Shown: one piece after another, positions 1-11,843 of the stretch | How the letters are laid out: every line of letters begins with the position of its first letter | Numbering within the stretch: position 1 is the stretch's first letter | Notes under the pieces: generated by a model | Told to the model about the DNA's origin: nothing | Database searches by the model: none | Seen by the model: only the letters and a program-made list of their open reading frames with translations | Source: Heracleum sosnowskyi | Lineage: Eukaryota; Streptophyta; Magnoliopsida; Apiales; Apiaceae | Assembly: GCA_030848705.1 (NCBI GenBank) | Contig: CM061235.1 | Coordinates: forward strand, 131,757,228-131,821,227 | Reading direction: 5' to 3' | DNA: 64,000 nucleotides | Position numbers and translations under genes: made by a program

Positions 1-54
1 ACATAGTAAACTAATGCCGATAATGATATTTTGTAAAGGCAACCTGACGACATC

Positions 55-104
55 CATTATTATTATTATTATTATTATTATTTTTTTTTTTTTTTTTTTT
101 TTTT
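55..104. repeat. (TTA)n / poly-T microsatellite
   Basis: A run of TTA triplets passes directly into a pure T tract. It is simple sequence, possibly the tail of an old retroposon, but no target duplication was found to support that. Bases 105-370 are AT-rich and show no recognisable feature. Confidence 0.9.
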
Positions 105-369
105 ATTGTAATCTTTTCTAAAAATTATTATTGATATTGCATCAAATAACTTTGTAGAATTCTTCAAAGTACAAAATCAGTTTATTCACATAATAGGAGT
201 TAATCAGTTTATTAGAAACTCTTAGTGTACATGAAACAAAGTTTTGAGGTATTTAAAAAGTAATGAGTATTTAGTACATAGTCAAAACAAGTGCGTTTAT
301 TATACAATATTGCCATAATCTTAGCATTCTTTTCTTTTCTTTTCTTGAGAAAATAATCTCATCAGTTTT

Positions 370-1285
370 ATGATAGAATAGTAATTTGAGAATAGTTCGA
401 AATTATATGAACGATATACAATTGAAAGTTCTATCACAAGAGGTTTTCAAATTTATGGGCTAGAAGAGTTCGAATTTGTAAAAAATAAGATGACTTTTTA
501 GAGAGTAATGAGTAAATGTTGTAATTTTTTTTATTTTTTTTTAACATATTAGAAATAGAAAAGGTGTTCGAATTTATAGAGGATAACGGTTCGAACTTAT
601 AGAGAAGACACATGAATATAAGTTATATTTAAAGTATAATAGATGTCCGAATTTATAAAGAATAATGATTCAAATTTATAGGTTATATATATATAATTAA
701 AAGTTTCATCGGAAGCATAATAGGTTTTCAAATTTATATAATAAAAGAATTCGAAGTAGATAGATGTTCGAATTTATCGAGGAAAAGAGTTCGAATTTAT
801 AGCGAAGTCATATAATTAAAAGTTATATTTGAAGTAGAATAGGTGTTTGAATTTGTAGAGGGGAAGAGTTCAAATATAAAGAAGTACTTGCAAAATTCTA
901 TTTGAAGTAGAATATGTGTTTCGATTTATAGAGGAGAAGAGTTCAGATATAAAAAAAGTACTTGCAATTAAAAGTTCTATTGGAAGTAGAATAAACGTTT
1001 GTAATACATAACTAAAAATTCTATTTGAAATAGAATATGTAAAATTATATAGGTGTTTTTTCAACGAAAGAGTGTCTAATTAGAAAGGAATATGGTAACA
1101 TAAAAATTAATATATAAGACAAGTATATATTCAATATATTAAATTTGAGATTTTGATATTAAAAAGGAAATCGTGTTTGACGGGAGGACGGCTTATTAGC
1201 GAGGACCGAGTAATTTTCGTAATTTATTTGATAGATTTTTTTTTAAAATTATTACGCCGCCGCGAAGCGCGGTTTTTTCAACTAG
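370..1285 (+). mobile_element. Helitron, family A, 3' part (5' end unclear)
   Basis: The right end has the diagnostic Helitron terminus: a short GC hairpin (CCGCGAAGCGCGG, about 1259-1272), a T-rich spacer and CTAG at 1282-1285, followed by T as expected for insertion between A and T. The body is built of degenerate repeats of about 60 bp with the recurring words AAAAGTTCTATTTGAAGTAGA and GTTCGAATTTATAG. The same body and terminus occur inverted at 59811-60482, where both ends are clear, so this is a family and not chance. The 5' end could not be placed here; repeat units fade out near position 370. No Rep/helicase coding sequence is present, so the element is non-autonomous. Confidence 0.75.
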
Positions 1286-1842
1286 TTTGATACTAATAGA
1301 GGAAACTAAATATACAATTTGACTTTAAAATTTTCACTAATTGAGGAAAGTAAATATACAATTTTAATATTTTTACATTTAAAATTTTCACTAATTGAGT
1401 AAAGTAAATATACAATTTTAATTAGAAAATTTCTCAATTTCCGTTTAAATCTCTACTAATAGAGGAAACTAAATATAAAATTTGACTTTAAAATTTTCAC
1501 TAATTGAGGAAAGTGAATATACAATTTTAATATTGTTACATTTAAAATTTTCACTAATTCAGGAAAGTAAATATTAAATTTTAATATTCTTGCATTTAAA
1601 ATTTTTACTGATGGAGGAAAGTAAATATACAATTTAATCTATTTTTATAGAGCACCTCTATCTTAAATATTAAAAACTGAAATTTTCCTTTTTAATTCCT
1701 AATTTGTAGAAAATATAGTACTTATAAAAGACAAGTATTCTAAAAATCTTTTATATATATAAAGGAAAATCTCGAGTAGCTCCAGAATCGCTCGATTCAT
1801 ATTTATCTAATTTTCTAGTGCTCTATATTTAAAAAAATTAAA

Positions 1843-1900
1843 TCAATATACTTCTATAAAGGAGAAGAAGAGGGCGGTGAGGTGACGCTCTCAAATCGCT
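1843..1900 (+). other. Helitron family A 5' terminus (copy 1 of array)
   Basis: The sequence A|TCAATATACTTCTATAAAGG matches the 5' end of the complete family A Helitron at 60482 on the minus strand (A|TCAATATATATATATAAAGG), including the A before TC. It is followed by the GGGCGGTGAGGTG-type block also seen there. No matching 3' terminus lies between this copy and the next, so this is a 5' end repeated within the array and not a separate complete element. Confidence 0.65.
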
Positions 1901-3258
1901 TGAATTTAGTTTTCTAATTTTCTCAAATTTTTGATATTTTCTCAAATTTTTGAATTAATAATACCAAAGATTAAAAAATGTCTCAATTTCCGTTTAAATC
2001 TATACTAATAGAGGAAACTAAAAATACAATTCGATACTAATAGAGAAAACTAAATATACAATTCGACTTTAAAATTTTCACTAATTGAGGAAAGTAAATA
2101 TACAATTTTAATATTTTTACATTTAAACTTTTCACTAATTGAGGAAAGTAACTATACAATTTTAATTAGAAAATGTCTCAAGGAGAAGACGAGGGCGGTG
2201 AGGTGGCGCTCTCAAATCGCTTGAATCTATTTTTCTAATTTTCTCAAATTTTTGAATTAATAATACCAAATATTAGAAAATGTCTCAATTTCCGTTTAAA
2301 TCTATACTAATAGAGGAAACTAAATATACAATTTGATACTAATAGAGGAAACTAAATATACAATTTGACTTTAAAATTTTCACTAATTGAGGAAAGTAAA
2401 TATACAATTTTAATATTTTTACATTTAAAATTTTCACTAATTGAGGAAAGTAAATATACAATTTTAATTAGAAAATGTCTCAATTTCCGTTTAAATCTCT
2501 ACAAATAGAGGAAACTAAATATACAATTTGACTTTAAACTTATATAAAGGAGAAGACGAGGGCAGTGAGGTGGCGCTCTCAAATCGTTTGAATCTAATTT
2601 TCTATTTTTCTCAAATTTTTGAATTAATAATACCAAAGATTAGAAAATGTCTCAATTTACGTTTAAATCTCTACTAATAGAGGAAACTAAATATACAATT
2701 TTTTGATACCAATGGAGGAAACTAAATATACAATTTGACTTTAAAATTTTCACTAATTGAGTAAAGTAAATATACAGTTTTAATATTTTTACATTTAAAA
2801 TTTTCACTAATTGAGGAAAGTAAATATACAATTTTAATTAGAAAATTTCTCAATTTCCGTTTAAATCTCTACTAATAGAGGAAACTAAATATAAAATTTG
2901 ACTTTAAAATTTTCACTAATTGAGGAAAGTGAATATACAATTTTAATATTCTTACATTTAAAATTTTCACTAATTCAGGAAAGTAAATATACAATTTTAA
3001 TATTCTTGCATTTAAAATCTTTACTGATGGAGGAAAGTAAATATACAATTTAATCTATTTTTATAGAGCACCTCTATCTTAAATATTAAAAACTGAAATT
3101 TTCCTTTTTAATTCCTAATTTGTAGAAAATATAGTACTTATAAAAGACAAGTATTCTAAAAATCTTTTATATATATAAAGGAAAATCTCGAGGAGCTCCA
3201 GAATCGCTCGATTCATATTTATCTAATTTTCTAGTGCTCTATATTTAAAAAAATTAAA

Positions 3259-3320
3259 TCAATATACTTATATAATGGAGAAGACGAGGGCGGTGAGGTG
3301 GCGCTCTCAAATCGATTGAA
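3259..3320 (+). other. Helitron family A 5' terminus (copy 2 of array)
   Basis: This is the equivalent of the 1843 terminus, exactly 1416 bases later (A|TCAATATACTTATATAATGG, then GAGGGCGGTGAGGTGGCGC). Further internal copies of the GAGGGC block lacking the leading TCAATATA occur near 2180, 2545, 3600 and 3965. Confidence 0.65.
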
Positions 3321-4667
3321 TTTATTTTTCTAATTTTCTCAAATTTTTGATATTTTCTCAAATTTTTGAATTAATAATACCAAAGATTAGAAAATGTCTC
3401 AATTTCCGTTTAAATCTATACTAATAGAGGAAACTAAATATTCAATTTGATACTAATAGAGGAAACTAAATATACAATTTGACTTTAAAATTTTCACTAA
3501 TTGAGGAAAGTAAATATACAATTTTAATATTTTTACATTTAAAATTTTCACTAATTGAGGAAAGTAAATATACAATTTTAATTAGAAAATGTCTCAAGGA
3601 GAAGACGAGGGCGGTGAGGTGGCGCTCTCAAATCGCTTGAATCTATTTTTCTAATTTTCTCAAATTTTTGAATTAATAATACCAAAGATTAGAAAATGCC
3701 TCAATTTTCGTTTAAATCTATACTAATAGAGGAAACTAAATGTACAGTTTGATACTAACAGAGGAAACTAAATATACAATTTGACTTTAAAATTTTCACT
3801 AATTGAGGAAAGTAAATATACAATTTTAATATTTTTACATTTAAAATTTTCACTAATTGAGGAAAGTAAATATACAATTTTAATTAGAAAATGTCTCAAT
3901 TTCCGTTTAAATCTCTACTAATAGAGGAAACTAACTATACAATTTGACTTTAAACTTATATAAAGGAGAAGACGAGGGCAGTGAGGTGGCGCTCTCAAAT
4001 CGTTTGAATCTATTTTTCTAATTTTCTCAAATTTTTGAATTAATAATACCAAAGATTAGAAAATGTCTCAATTTCCGTTTAAATCTCTACTAATAGAGAA
4101 AACTAAATATACAATTTGATACTAATAGAGGAAACTAAATATACAATTTGACTTTAAAATTTTCACTAATTGAGGAAAGTAAATATACAGTTTTAATATT
4201 TTTACATTTAAAATTTTCACTAATTGAGGAAAGTAAATATACAATTTTAATTAGAAAATGTCTCAATTTCCGTTTAAATATCTACTAATAGAGGAAATTA
4301 AATTTACAATTTGACTTTAAAATTTTCACTAATCGAGGAAAGTGAATATACAATTTTAATATTCTTACATTTAAAATTTTCACTAATGCAGGAAAGTAAA
4401 TATACAATTTTAATATTCTTGCATTTAAAATCATTACTGATGGCGGAAAGTAAATATACAATTTAATCTATTTTTATAGAGCACGTCTATCTTAAATATT
4501 AAAAACTGAAATTTTCCTTTTTAATTCCTAATTTGTAGAAAATATAGTACTTATAAAAGACAAGTATTCTAAAAATCTTTTATATATATAAAGGAAAATC
4601 TCGAGGAGCTTCAGAATCGCTCGATTCATATTTATCTAATTTTCTAGAGCTCTATATTTAAAAAAAT

Positions 4668-5859
4668 TAAAATTAAAACTTTCTTATTTAAGTCCTATAT
4701 TTTAAAAGAAAAATCCAAACCTTTTTAAATTTAAAATTGTATAAAAGATAAGTATACCTCTAATTGAAACTTTTTTAAAATCTGTATCTTCTTCTTTATT
4801 ATATCTTTATATTTTTATATAAAAAGAAATATTTTTTTTTTCTATGGCTTCTCTATTTTAACTCAATAAAATTAAATTTCCTTTTTTTCCTTATTAATTA
4901 TCGGAATGTATCTCATCCTCAGCTTTATATAAATCAATACAAACGTATTGACTCTCCGATTTGTTTAATTAACTCTTCACGTTCTCTTACTTTATTTTAG
5001 TCAATTTTAATAGATAATTTTTTTATGTTATTTTGTTGTGTGTTATGTTTATGTGATGACCTACGACTAACAATGCTTAATTGTTTTGAAAGATTTCATC
5101 AACGGATGAAGGAGATGACTACGGTGTCTAAGGTTTAGCAACTGTACCTTATTTATATCTTTATTTTCCTTTAACATGAACTTTTAATCCAATTACATAC
5201 TATATTACTTTGAATATGAATTTTGACATTTTAAACTGTTAGACCTGTTAGACCTAATTTTGGATGGCCTTACAGTGTACCAATTGATCGGAGTTTCTTT
5301 TATATATTGTTTTAAGTAATTTGTAATTATACATATTAATAGATTTATTACTTTTGTATTTGACTGTGCAAGTGCGTTGAAAAACATGACAATATTATAT
5401 GAATTTATGCAATAGCTTTATTTGATTTCTTTTTTATTTTACAAGCCAACTAATGTTTGTTATGGTTTTACAGATTTTGAACCCAGACACACCTTTTTGT
5501 TGATTGTTACAATCAGTTTAGTGTTTTAAATTTGTGTATTCTCACTTTTAATTTAATCTAGAGGATCATTCGATACTTGTGACAGATAATAATCATACAT
5601 ACCAAGATAGATTTTTTATCCTAAGCTTATCAGATTTTTTATCTCTGCTATTGATTTTTTAAAATTTTGCACTTGGATGTGATTTCTATTTTGCTAGCTT
5701 CTGGATTGAATTTTTTCAGCTAATTCTTCACAATATTTATTCTCCATTACTTTCTTGGGGAAACACGATGTTTTCTAAATTTAATCTTACTCAACATCCT
5801 TTTTGGCTGGATTTTATGGTGTAGACATGCAGCGTTTATTTAAAGATTTGAATAGAGTA
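4668..5859. other. AT-rich spacer without recognisable gene
   Basis: About 1.2 kb of moderately AT-rich, non-repetitive sequence. The longest open frame (about 60 codons, minus, near 5205-5387) has no recognisable motif. It could be the interior of a larger Helitron running from the array to the 3' end at 7371, but nothing here proves that. Confidence 0.4.
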
Positions 5860-6681
5860 AAATCTTTGTTTTAGCTGAAAATATAATTGTCCGTAATTAA
5901 AAATATTAAAATAAGTTTTAAAATAAATAAGTAAGGATTTGTCCATGATATTTTTGAAAAAATAGGGGTTTTTAGTAAAGAAAAATAGAAAGAGTAACAT
6001 ATTTTAGTTGAAAAAGATAATTGTCCGTGATTATTTTTTATTTTTAAAAAAAAGAGAATTTTGTTAAAAACGGTAATGTATTTTAGCTGAAAAAAGTAAT
6101 TGGTTATAAATGATGTTATTATTTAATAATAGTTTCTTTAAAAAATAAAAAAAATAGAAAAAGTAACATGTTTTAGATGAAAATGTAAGTGCCCATAATT
6201 AAAAATTCTAAAATAGGTTTCAAAATAAATAAGTAAGGTTTATCTGGGATATTTTTGGAAAATGGGGGGTTTTAGTAAGGAAAAATAGAAATAGTAACAT
6301 GTTTTAGGTGAAAAAAGTAAGTGCCCATGATTTATTTTTAAAAAAGAAAGAATTTTGTTAGAAAAAATATAAAAGGTAATTGGTTATAAATAATGTTATT
6401 ATTTAGTAAAGAAAAATATAAATAGTAACCTATTTCAGTTTGAAAAGGTAATTGCACGTGTTTTTTTTTAAGAAAAAGAGAGAATTTTGTTAGAAAAAAA
6501 TATAAAATTTAATGTATTTTAGCTGAAAATGTAATTGGTTATAAATAATGTTATTATTTAGTTTAGTAATAGTTTTTTTTTTAAAATAAGTAAGGGTAAA
6601 TAAGTAAAATCATTAAGTACCGACCGTCCGTCCGACTACCAAACTTTTAAAATTTCATCTTTAATAATATAATAATATAGA
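5860..6681 (-). mobile_element. Helitron, family B, 5' part on minus strand
   Basis: Read on the minus strand, the element starts at 6681 with TCTATATTATTATATTATTA then AAGATG, the family B Helitron 5' signature also found at 53181, 56208 and 56743. The body consists of repeats of about 100-130 bp with the words TTTTAGCTGAAAA, GTAATTG and GATATTTTTGGAAAA, shared with 55475-56743. No CTRR 3' terminus with hairpin was found at the low-coordinate side, so this copy is 3'-truncated. Its insertion point lies in a piece of the left satellite array (the AGCTCTAGAATCACTCGATT words continue at 6681). Confidence 0.6.
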
Positions 6682-7340
6682 GCTCTAGAATCACTCGATT
6701 CATATTTATTTATTTTCTAAAGCTCCTCGATTTTGAAAAATTAAAATCAAAACTTCCTTAATTAGCTCCTATTTTTTAGAGAAAAAAATCAAAACTTTTT
6801 AATATTTTCTTTTATAACTCCTACTTCTAAAAAATAAGTTCGCTAAAAATTATAAACCTAATAAAATTATATAACTAGAGTTTCTCAATTTTAATTAAAT
6901 AAAAATTAATTTGCTTATTCACATTCGAATTCATAGCAAAGATAATAAATATGTAAAAATCAATCATGTTTACAATTTAATTGAACAACTATTTATTTTA
7001 GTTTTAGTTTATTTAAATAATTGAATCATAATTGTTTCTAAAATAGATTTTAATGAAAGATTTTTTTTGTTACTTTTACAAAGTTTAGCTCCTCTATTTT
7101 AATTAAATAAAATTAATTTTTCTTATTTACATTCGAGTTAACTGGAATGATAATAAATATATAAAAATCAATTATATTTAGAATTTAATTCAAGTAAGGT
7201 AACAATATTATAATAATCAAATTATAAACCTAATCGAATTGTATAAATTGTATAAATATTATAAATTGTATAAATTAATATTAATTTAAAAAAATTGTAT
7301 AAAGTAAGGTAAATATTTTAAAAATTGTAAAATATTATAA

Positions 7341-7371
7341 GGCCGCTACTAAGCGCGGCTTACTAAACTAG
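7341..7371 (+). other. Helitron 3' terminus (hairpin plus CTAG)
   Basis: The hairpin GGCCGCTACTAAGCGCGGC is followed by TTACTAAA and CTAG at 7368-7371, with T next. This is a family A-like Helitron 3' end. Its 5' partner could be one of the termini in the array (1843 or 3259), which would make a larger composite Helitron, but this pairing is not proven. Bases 7372-7558 are plain AT-rich spacer. Confidence 0.6.
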
Positions 7372-7958
7372 TTCATACATATAATACATGTATTTTAGTT
7401 CTAATTAACAGATCAAATACATGCATAAAAACGGTATGATATCTGTGTTTTAGATCAAATACTTTTTAACTCGAACAACAAAAATATTTGATAAAATCAA
7501 TAATGAATCTTGACAAATAAATTGGACTCTGTAAAATTTTGTCAAAACGTAAAATCAATCAATATAGTTATATAAAGAAGAAGATGATGCGGTGAGATGA
7601 TGTCGCTTCGATTAATTTTTCTATTTTTTTTTTCAAAATTTTGAATTATTAATATTAAAAATTAAAAAATATCTAAATTGACTTGAAAAATTTTACTAAT
7701 GAAGAAAATTAAATATACAATTAATTTTCTTGTCTTTTAAATTTTTACTAATGGAGGTAACTAAATATACAATTTTAATATTATTGCCTTTAAAATCTTT
7801 ACTAATGTAGTAAACTAAATATACAGTTTTAACATTCTCCTAAGTTTTTGATTAAAAGGTATCTTAATTGTCTTTTAAATCTTTACTCTAAATATACAAT
7901 TTTAATATTTTTGCTTTTTAAATCTTTAATAATAAAGAAAAGTAAATATATATTTAGT

Positions 7959-8680
7959 TGATATGGACAGAAAAGTAATTATAGAAATATAATTGACGGT
8001 CCAATGGAAAGGCTCAATATTTAAAGCCCAAAACCCTGATTATTTATTAATTTCGTAATTAATAAATAGGGAACATATACAGCTCATAAAAAGAGTCCAA
8101 AATATGGTAAATTAATCAAAGAAGGATCTGGAATCCCAATTAAAGGCAATTAATGAGTCATAGACTTTATCAACAAGGAAAAGACTTATCCTGCAAGAAA
8201 TACAATGTTTATCCATTATCAATAAGTAGACTTATTCGCTAAGACTCCTAAACATACCATAAATACTAGGCTCTAGACGCCTATATAAGGACCCTGATCC
8301 TACAATCAGAACTACGTTTTGGACACAGCTCCATACGTCATCTACTACGTTTTGGACACAGCTCCATACGTCACGTTTTGGACACATCTCCATACGTCAT
8401 CTACGACGTTTTGGGCACAGCTCCATACGTCACAACGCCTCGAAGGCGCAACAAGCCACAAAGGCACCCCTAGAACTACGTTTTAGACTTCATCCTCGAA
8501 TAAGGACATACAAGGCAACACCAAGAAATACGTCTTTGGCTTGATTCTCAATAACGATTTGAGATACGTAGGCATCTTGTGAGGACCGATTTAGTCTCAA
8601 AACACAAGTGCAACCATAAAAGCTCGAAACTCATTAAACCCTCGCATTAAATTCGTAAGCTCAGATTTTATTTCACAACA
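7959..8680 (+). mobile_element. Solo LTR with 5-bp target duplication
   Basis: The segment begins TGATATGGACAG and ends TTTCACAACA, that is 5'-TG...CA-3', and is flanked by an exact 5-base duplication TTAGT at 7954-7958 and 8681-8685. It has a plausible TATA box (CTATATAAGGA, 8281-8291) in the expected interior position. A short tandem repeat follows. No internal retroelement sequence is present, so this is a solo LTR left by LTR-LTR recombination. Orientation is inferred from the TATA box; the superfamily is not determined. Confidence 0.85.
8312..8432. repeat. Four tandem copies of an ACGTTTTGGACACAGCTCC unit within the solo LTR
   Basis: Copies begin near 8314, 8347, 8374 and 8406. Each is about 27-33 bp and carries ACGTTTTGG(A/G)CACA(G/T)CTCC followed by ATACGTCA. 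Each unit has ACGT cores (TACGTCA), the type of site bound by plant bZIP factors. They lie just downstream of the TATA box, so they may be leader repeats and not upstream enhancers. Confidence 0.8.
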
Positions 8681-9716
8681 TTAGTATTACTCTAAAATTT
8701 TTATTCATAAATATACTTACTAACATATGGAACTAAATATATAATATTAATATTCTCCTGAAATTTCCTAAACGTTCTCTACTAATCTCATTTATTTTCT
8801 AAATTTTTTTACTATCTTTCAAGGAAATAATGTAAATATGCTATACTAATATTCTCCTAAACTTTATCTTCAAGTCAATTTTATTTACTAATTCCTTCCT
8901 AGAATAAAGGAGGAAACTAAGTGTATTATATTAATATTTTTCGAAACTTACTCTACGAGTTCAATTTATTTATTAATTTATTTTTTACTATTTTTTAATC
9001 CAAGAAAATAATAAAGGAGATCATTTGAGAGGTGCGAGGTTTTACATATATATTAAAAATTATTTTCTTAAATTTTTATCTTCTATAAAAGAATATAATA
9101 CTTACTGAAAATGCAAGTTTTTACAAAATAAAATTTAGAAGTCTTATTTTCTATTCAATTATTTTCTCGAGTACTTATATTTTAAACAATTAAAATTAGA
9201 ATTTTTAAAAATATTTAAATTAAACTTTATGATATAATAAAATTGATTAATATATGATTTAATTTCTTTAATAAATTAGTTTGTTATCTGTTTAGATTTG
9301 GTAACAACGAGAAAATAGGTCGGAAACATGTTTAACAAGAGAACGAGTAGCATTGTATGCTAGAATTTAATATTGATATTATGTTATGTATTTTAAAATA
9401 CAAGTTGAAATATAATTTTTGAGAAAAATAAAAATGATTATAAATATACTAATGTTTGATATAATATTAAAATAATAAAAAATTAAACAATTACACTTTT
9501 CAATATTTATTCAAAATTTTGGTAAATAACCATAACTGAACGGAGAATTAAAAAGAAACTTTAAGTTTATGTTAGAAATATTATTTTAAACGTATTTTAT
9601 AGAATATTTTTTAAAAAAATTATTGTAAATAAGCCACGGTTTAATTAATAAACTAGTCTAATTATAAAAAGCTGTACAAAGTTTTAGAAAGAATCTTTTA
9701 GCTCCCCGTCAATCTT

Positions 9717-10210
9717 TTGTTTGAAACGAAAATTAATTTATTAATAAAAAACCATACGGCATTTACAAAAACAATCGAGTCGAACAAACGTAAAACAGAT
9801 CATATCGCTAATTACAGTCTTCATGAAGACACAATCAAGCGATTTGTTAAAGTTGATAACATGTACCTCCTTCGTCACAACCAGTTTGAGCTATCGACCG
9901 TAATTGCAATCCCATAGAAATCTTTATGACTAAATCAAAACCTTGAAAATCACGCAGATTTAACATCTCGAACGTTAGATTATTCCAAAACACACCAAGC
10001 AGAGGACAAAACTCATCAAGATGAGGTTTAATTAAACAAACAAAACAAACTAAAAGGACATAAATCCTTACTAGCAAGGAGAATTATTGGAAAAAACAAG
10101 AATAAATTAAAGAAATTAATTGATTTGGGGTTTTTCACCGATGAAAATTGATGAAAGTTCCTACGCTGCTACGAAAAAAAAGGTTGTGTGAAGGAGGGAG
10201 AGAGGAGAGG
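9717..10210 (-). mobile_element. Retroposed insert (LINE-like ends) with 18-bp target duplication
   Basis: An exact 18-base direct repeat, TAGCTCCCCGTCAATCTT, lies at 9699-9716 and 10211-10228, a length typical of target duplications made by LINE machinery. Read on the minus strand, the insert starts with a C/T-rich leader (CCTCTCCTCTCTCCCTCCTT), which looks like the 5' end of a plant RNA. It ends ATTAATAAATTAATTTTCGT then TTCAAACAA, like a plant LINE 3' tail without a long poly-A. The open frames inside (9717-9917 +, 9847-10077 -) have no recognisable protein features. It is either an internally deleted LINE or a retroposed cellular RNA. Confidence 0.6.
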
Positions 10211-10612
10211 TAGCTCCCCGTCAATCTTAATCCTAATCCTGCCACTAGAAAAACGAATACACATTTATAAGATTTGGGTTAAAATTTGATAAAGATGATT
10301 GAGTTGTATTCAAATAAAATTTAAATAGTAACGGAGGAAGGAACGTCTATATTAATACCTACATTAAGTATAGTCCACAAATTTGTGCTCTAAAGGCACT
10401 TTAATTTTACACATGACAGCTGCATTGTGAGCCCTTTCTTCATCATGACCATGTTAAGTAAGCAAAGTAGCAAACTAAAAACATTAATAAAAAAATACTT
10501 AGGAATATGCAGACGTACATTTATAAGTCCCATGCACGGTCTCACTAACTCCATAAATTTTAACCAAACCATCATTAGCCAAATTATAAGATCATAAAAC
10601 CTCCCTCTCTTC

Positions 10613-11843
10613 ATGGCTACAACTTTCTTTTTCATTTTTCTTCTCCTCCTATCATTTTTCACACTTCCTTCACTCTCCATTTCAGACGCCTTCGTCTACG
10701 GTGGCTGCTCGGAGTTAAAATACGTCCCAAACTCGCCATACGAGTCGAACCTCAACTCTCTACTCACCTCCCTCGTAAACTCAGCCACCTACTCTTCGTA
10801 CAACAAGTACACCATCACCGGGTCTAGCCCAAATGATGTCGTCTACGGCCTCTTTCAGTGCCGCGGCGACTTAGCAATGCCCGACTGCGCCACATGCGTA
10901 GCTCGATCAGTGAGTCAAATTGGTTCTATGTGCCCACATACTGCTGGTGCTGCTATACAACTAGAGGGATGCTTTGTTAAATATGATAATATTAGCTTTA
11001 TAGGTGTGGAGGATAAGAGTGTGGTGTTACATAAATGTGCACCATCTATTGGGTACGATACGAATTTGATGAACCGTCGAGATGCTGTGTTGGGGAGTTT
11101 GGGAGGGTCTGGTACTGGGCCGTTTAGGGTTAGTGGGTCTGGAGATGTGCAGGGTATGGCTCAGTGTGTACAAGATTTGAGTACAGGAGAGTGTCAAGAT
11201 TGTTTAAAAGAGGCGATCGGACGGTTGAAAAGTGATTGTGGAGGTGCGGTTTATGGTGATATGTTCTTGGCCAAGTGTTATGCTAGATACTCCACTAGTG
11301 GTGCTCGTGCCTATACCAAATCAAACCATGGTATGATTTTATATTTCTTCCCTTGCATTGCATTATAATATGAACCATAATTCAAAATCTAAATTCTAAA
11401 CAAATACAAATTTCCAACTCCACTTTATAATTACGAAGATTTTATTGGATAGAAAATTTACGTTTTTCTTGTAGTGATACATTTAGCACTAGCTATTATA
11501 TATATTCTCTTCATCTCCCGTACGTATTTATAACTAATTTCGAATCTCTTCTTCAATGTTACGTACAGGTAACTCTCACAGTGATGGCGAGAAGACATTC
11601 GCAATTATCATCGGATTATTAGCAGGGGTTGCACTCGTTATCATTTTCTTAACGTTCTTGAAAAAAGTGTTCGGAGGACAAGGTACTGATTTCTATTTGT
11701 CTCTATATAATAATTTATTTAATCTCTTGCTTAATATTGTCCATATGTAATTTAGGATCCATGACCAGAATCAAGTAATTAACTTTATGTTACACGTGAT
11801 TGGATCTTATATATAAAGCCATTTTCTTTTTGCAGGAAAGTAA
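10613..11843 (+). CDS. Plasmodesmata-located-protein-like, two DUF26 (Gnk2) domains
   Basis: Exons 10613-11330, 11569-11682 and 11836-11843 join in phase to give 279 residues, close to the usual 290-300 for the family. The first 24 or so residues form a signal peptide (ATTFFFIFLLLLSFF). Two ectodomain modules follow, each with the C-x8-C-x2-C core: CRGDLAMPDCATC around residue 83 and CVQDLSTGECQDC around residue 185. Exon 2 encodes a membrane helix (FAIIIGLLAGVALVIIFLTF) with a short basic tail, and the last exon adds only a residue or two before TAA at 11841. There is no kinase domain, which separates it from cysteine-rich receptor kinases. PDLPs sit in plasmodesmal plasma membrane and regulate callose and cell-to-cell traffic; that role is inferred from the family. 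The CACTA complex starts about 425 bases after the stop. Confidence 0.85.

Larger units (their letters stand above)
1287..4667. repeat. Higher-order tandem array, about 1.41-kb unit, 2.4 copies
   Basis: Landmarks recur at a fixed spacing. The segment TCTTAAATATTAAAAACTGA starts at 1661, 3077 and 4490, giving spacings of 1416 and 1413 bases. Copy 1 is 1287-2702, copy 2 is 2703 to about 4117, and copy 3 is partial, to about 4667. Inside each copy are many shorter units of about 54 bp built on ACTAATTGAGGAAAGTAAAT followed by ATACAATTTTAAT. Interspersed are three segments reading AAGGAGAAGACGAGGGC, which match the 5' ends of family A Helitrons. The array begins immediately after the Helitron 3' terminus at 1285. 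It has no long open frame and is best described as a Helitron-derived satellite. Confidence 0.9.
7559..9656 (+). mobile_element. Helitron, family A-like, interrupted by a solo LTR
   Basis: The 5' end at 7559 reads A|TCAATATAGTTATATAAAGA followed by a GATGATGCGGTGAGATGATG block, matching family A. The body carries diverged ACTAATGGAGGTAACTAAAT units like those of the satellite array. A solo LTR occupies 7959-8680. The proposed 3' end is AAACTAG at 9650-9656 followed by T, preceded by a weak GCCACGGT remnant of the hairpin. The 5' end is well supported; the 3' end is tentative. Confidence 0.45.

Noticed and set aside
5205..5387. 60-codon minus-strand frame
   Set aside because: No recognisable feature; expected by chance in this amount of sequence.
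8312..8432. Four spaced repeats considered as a CRISPR-like array
   Set aside because: Units are contiguous, inside a solo LTR of a plant genome.
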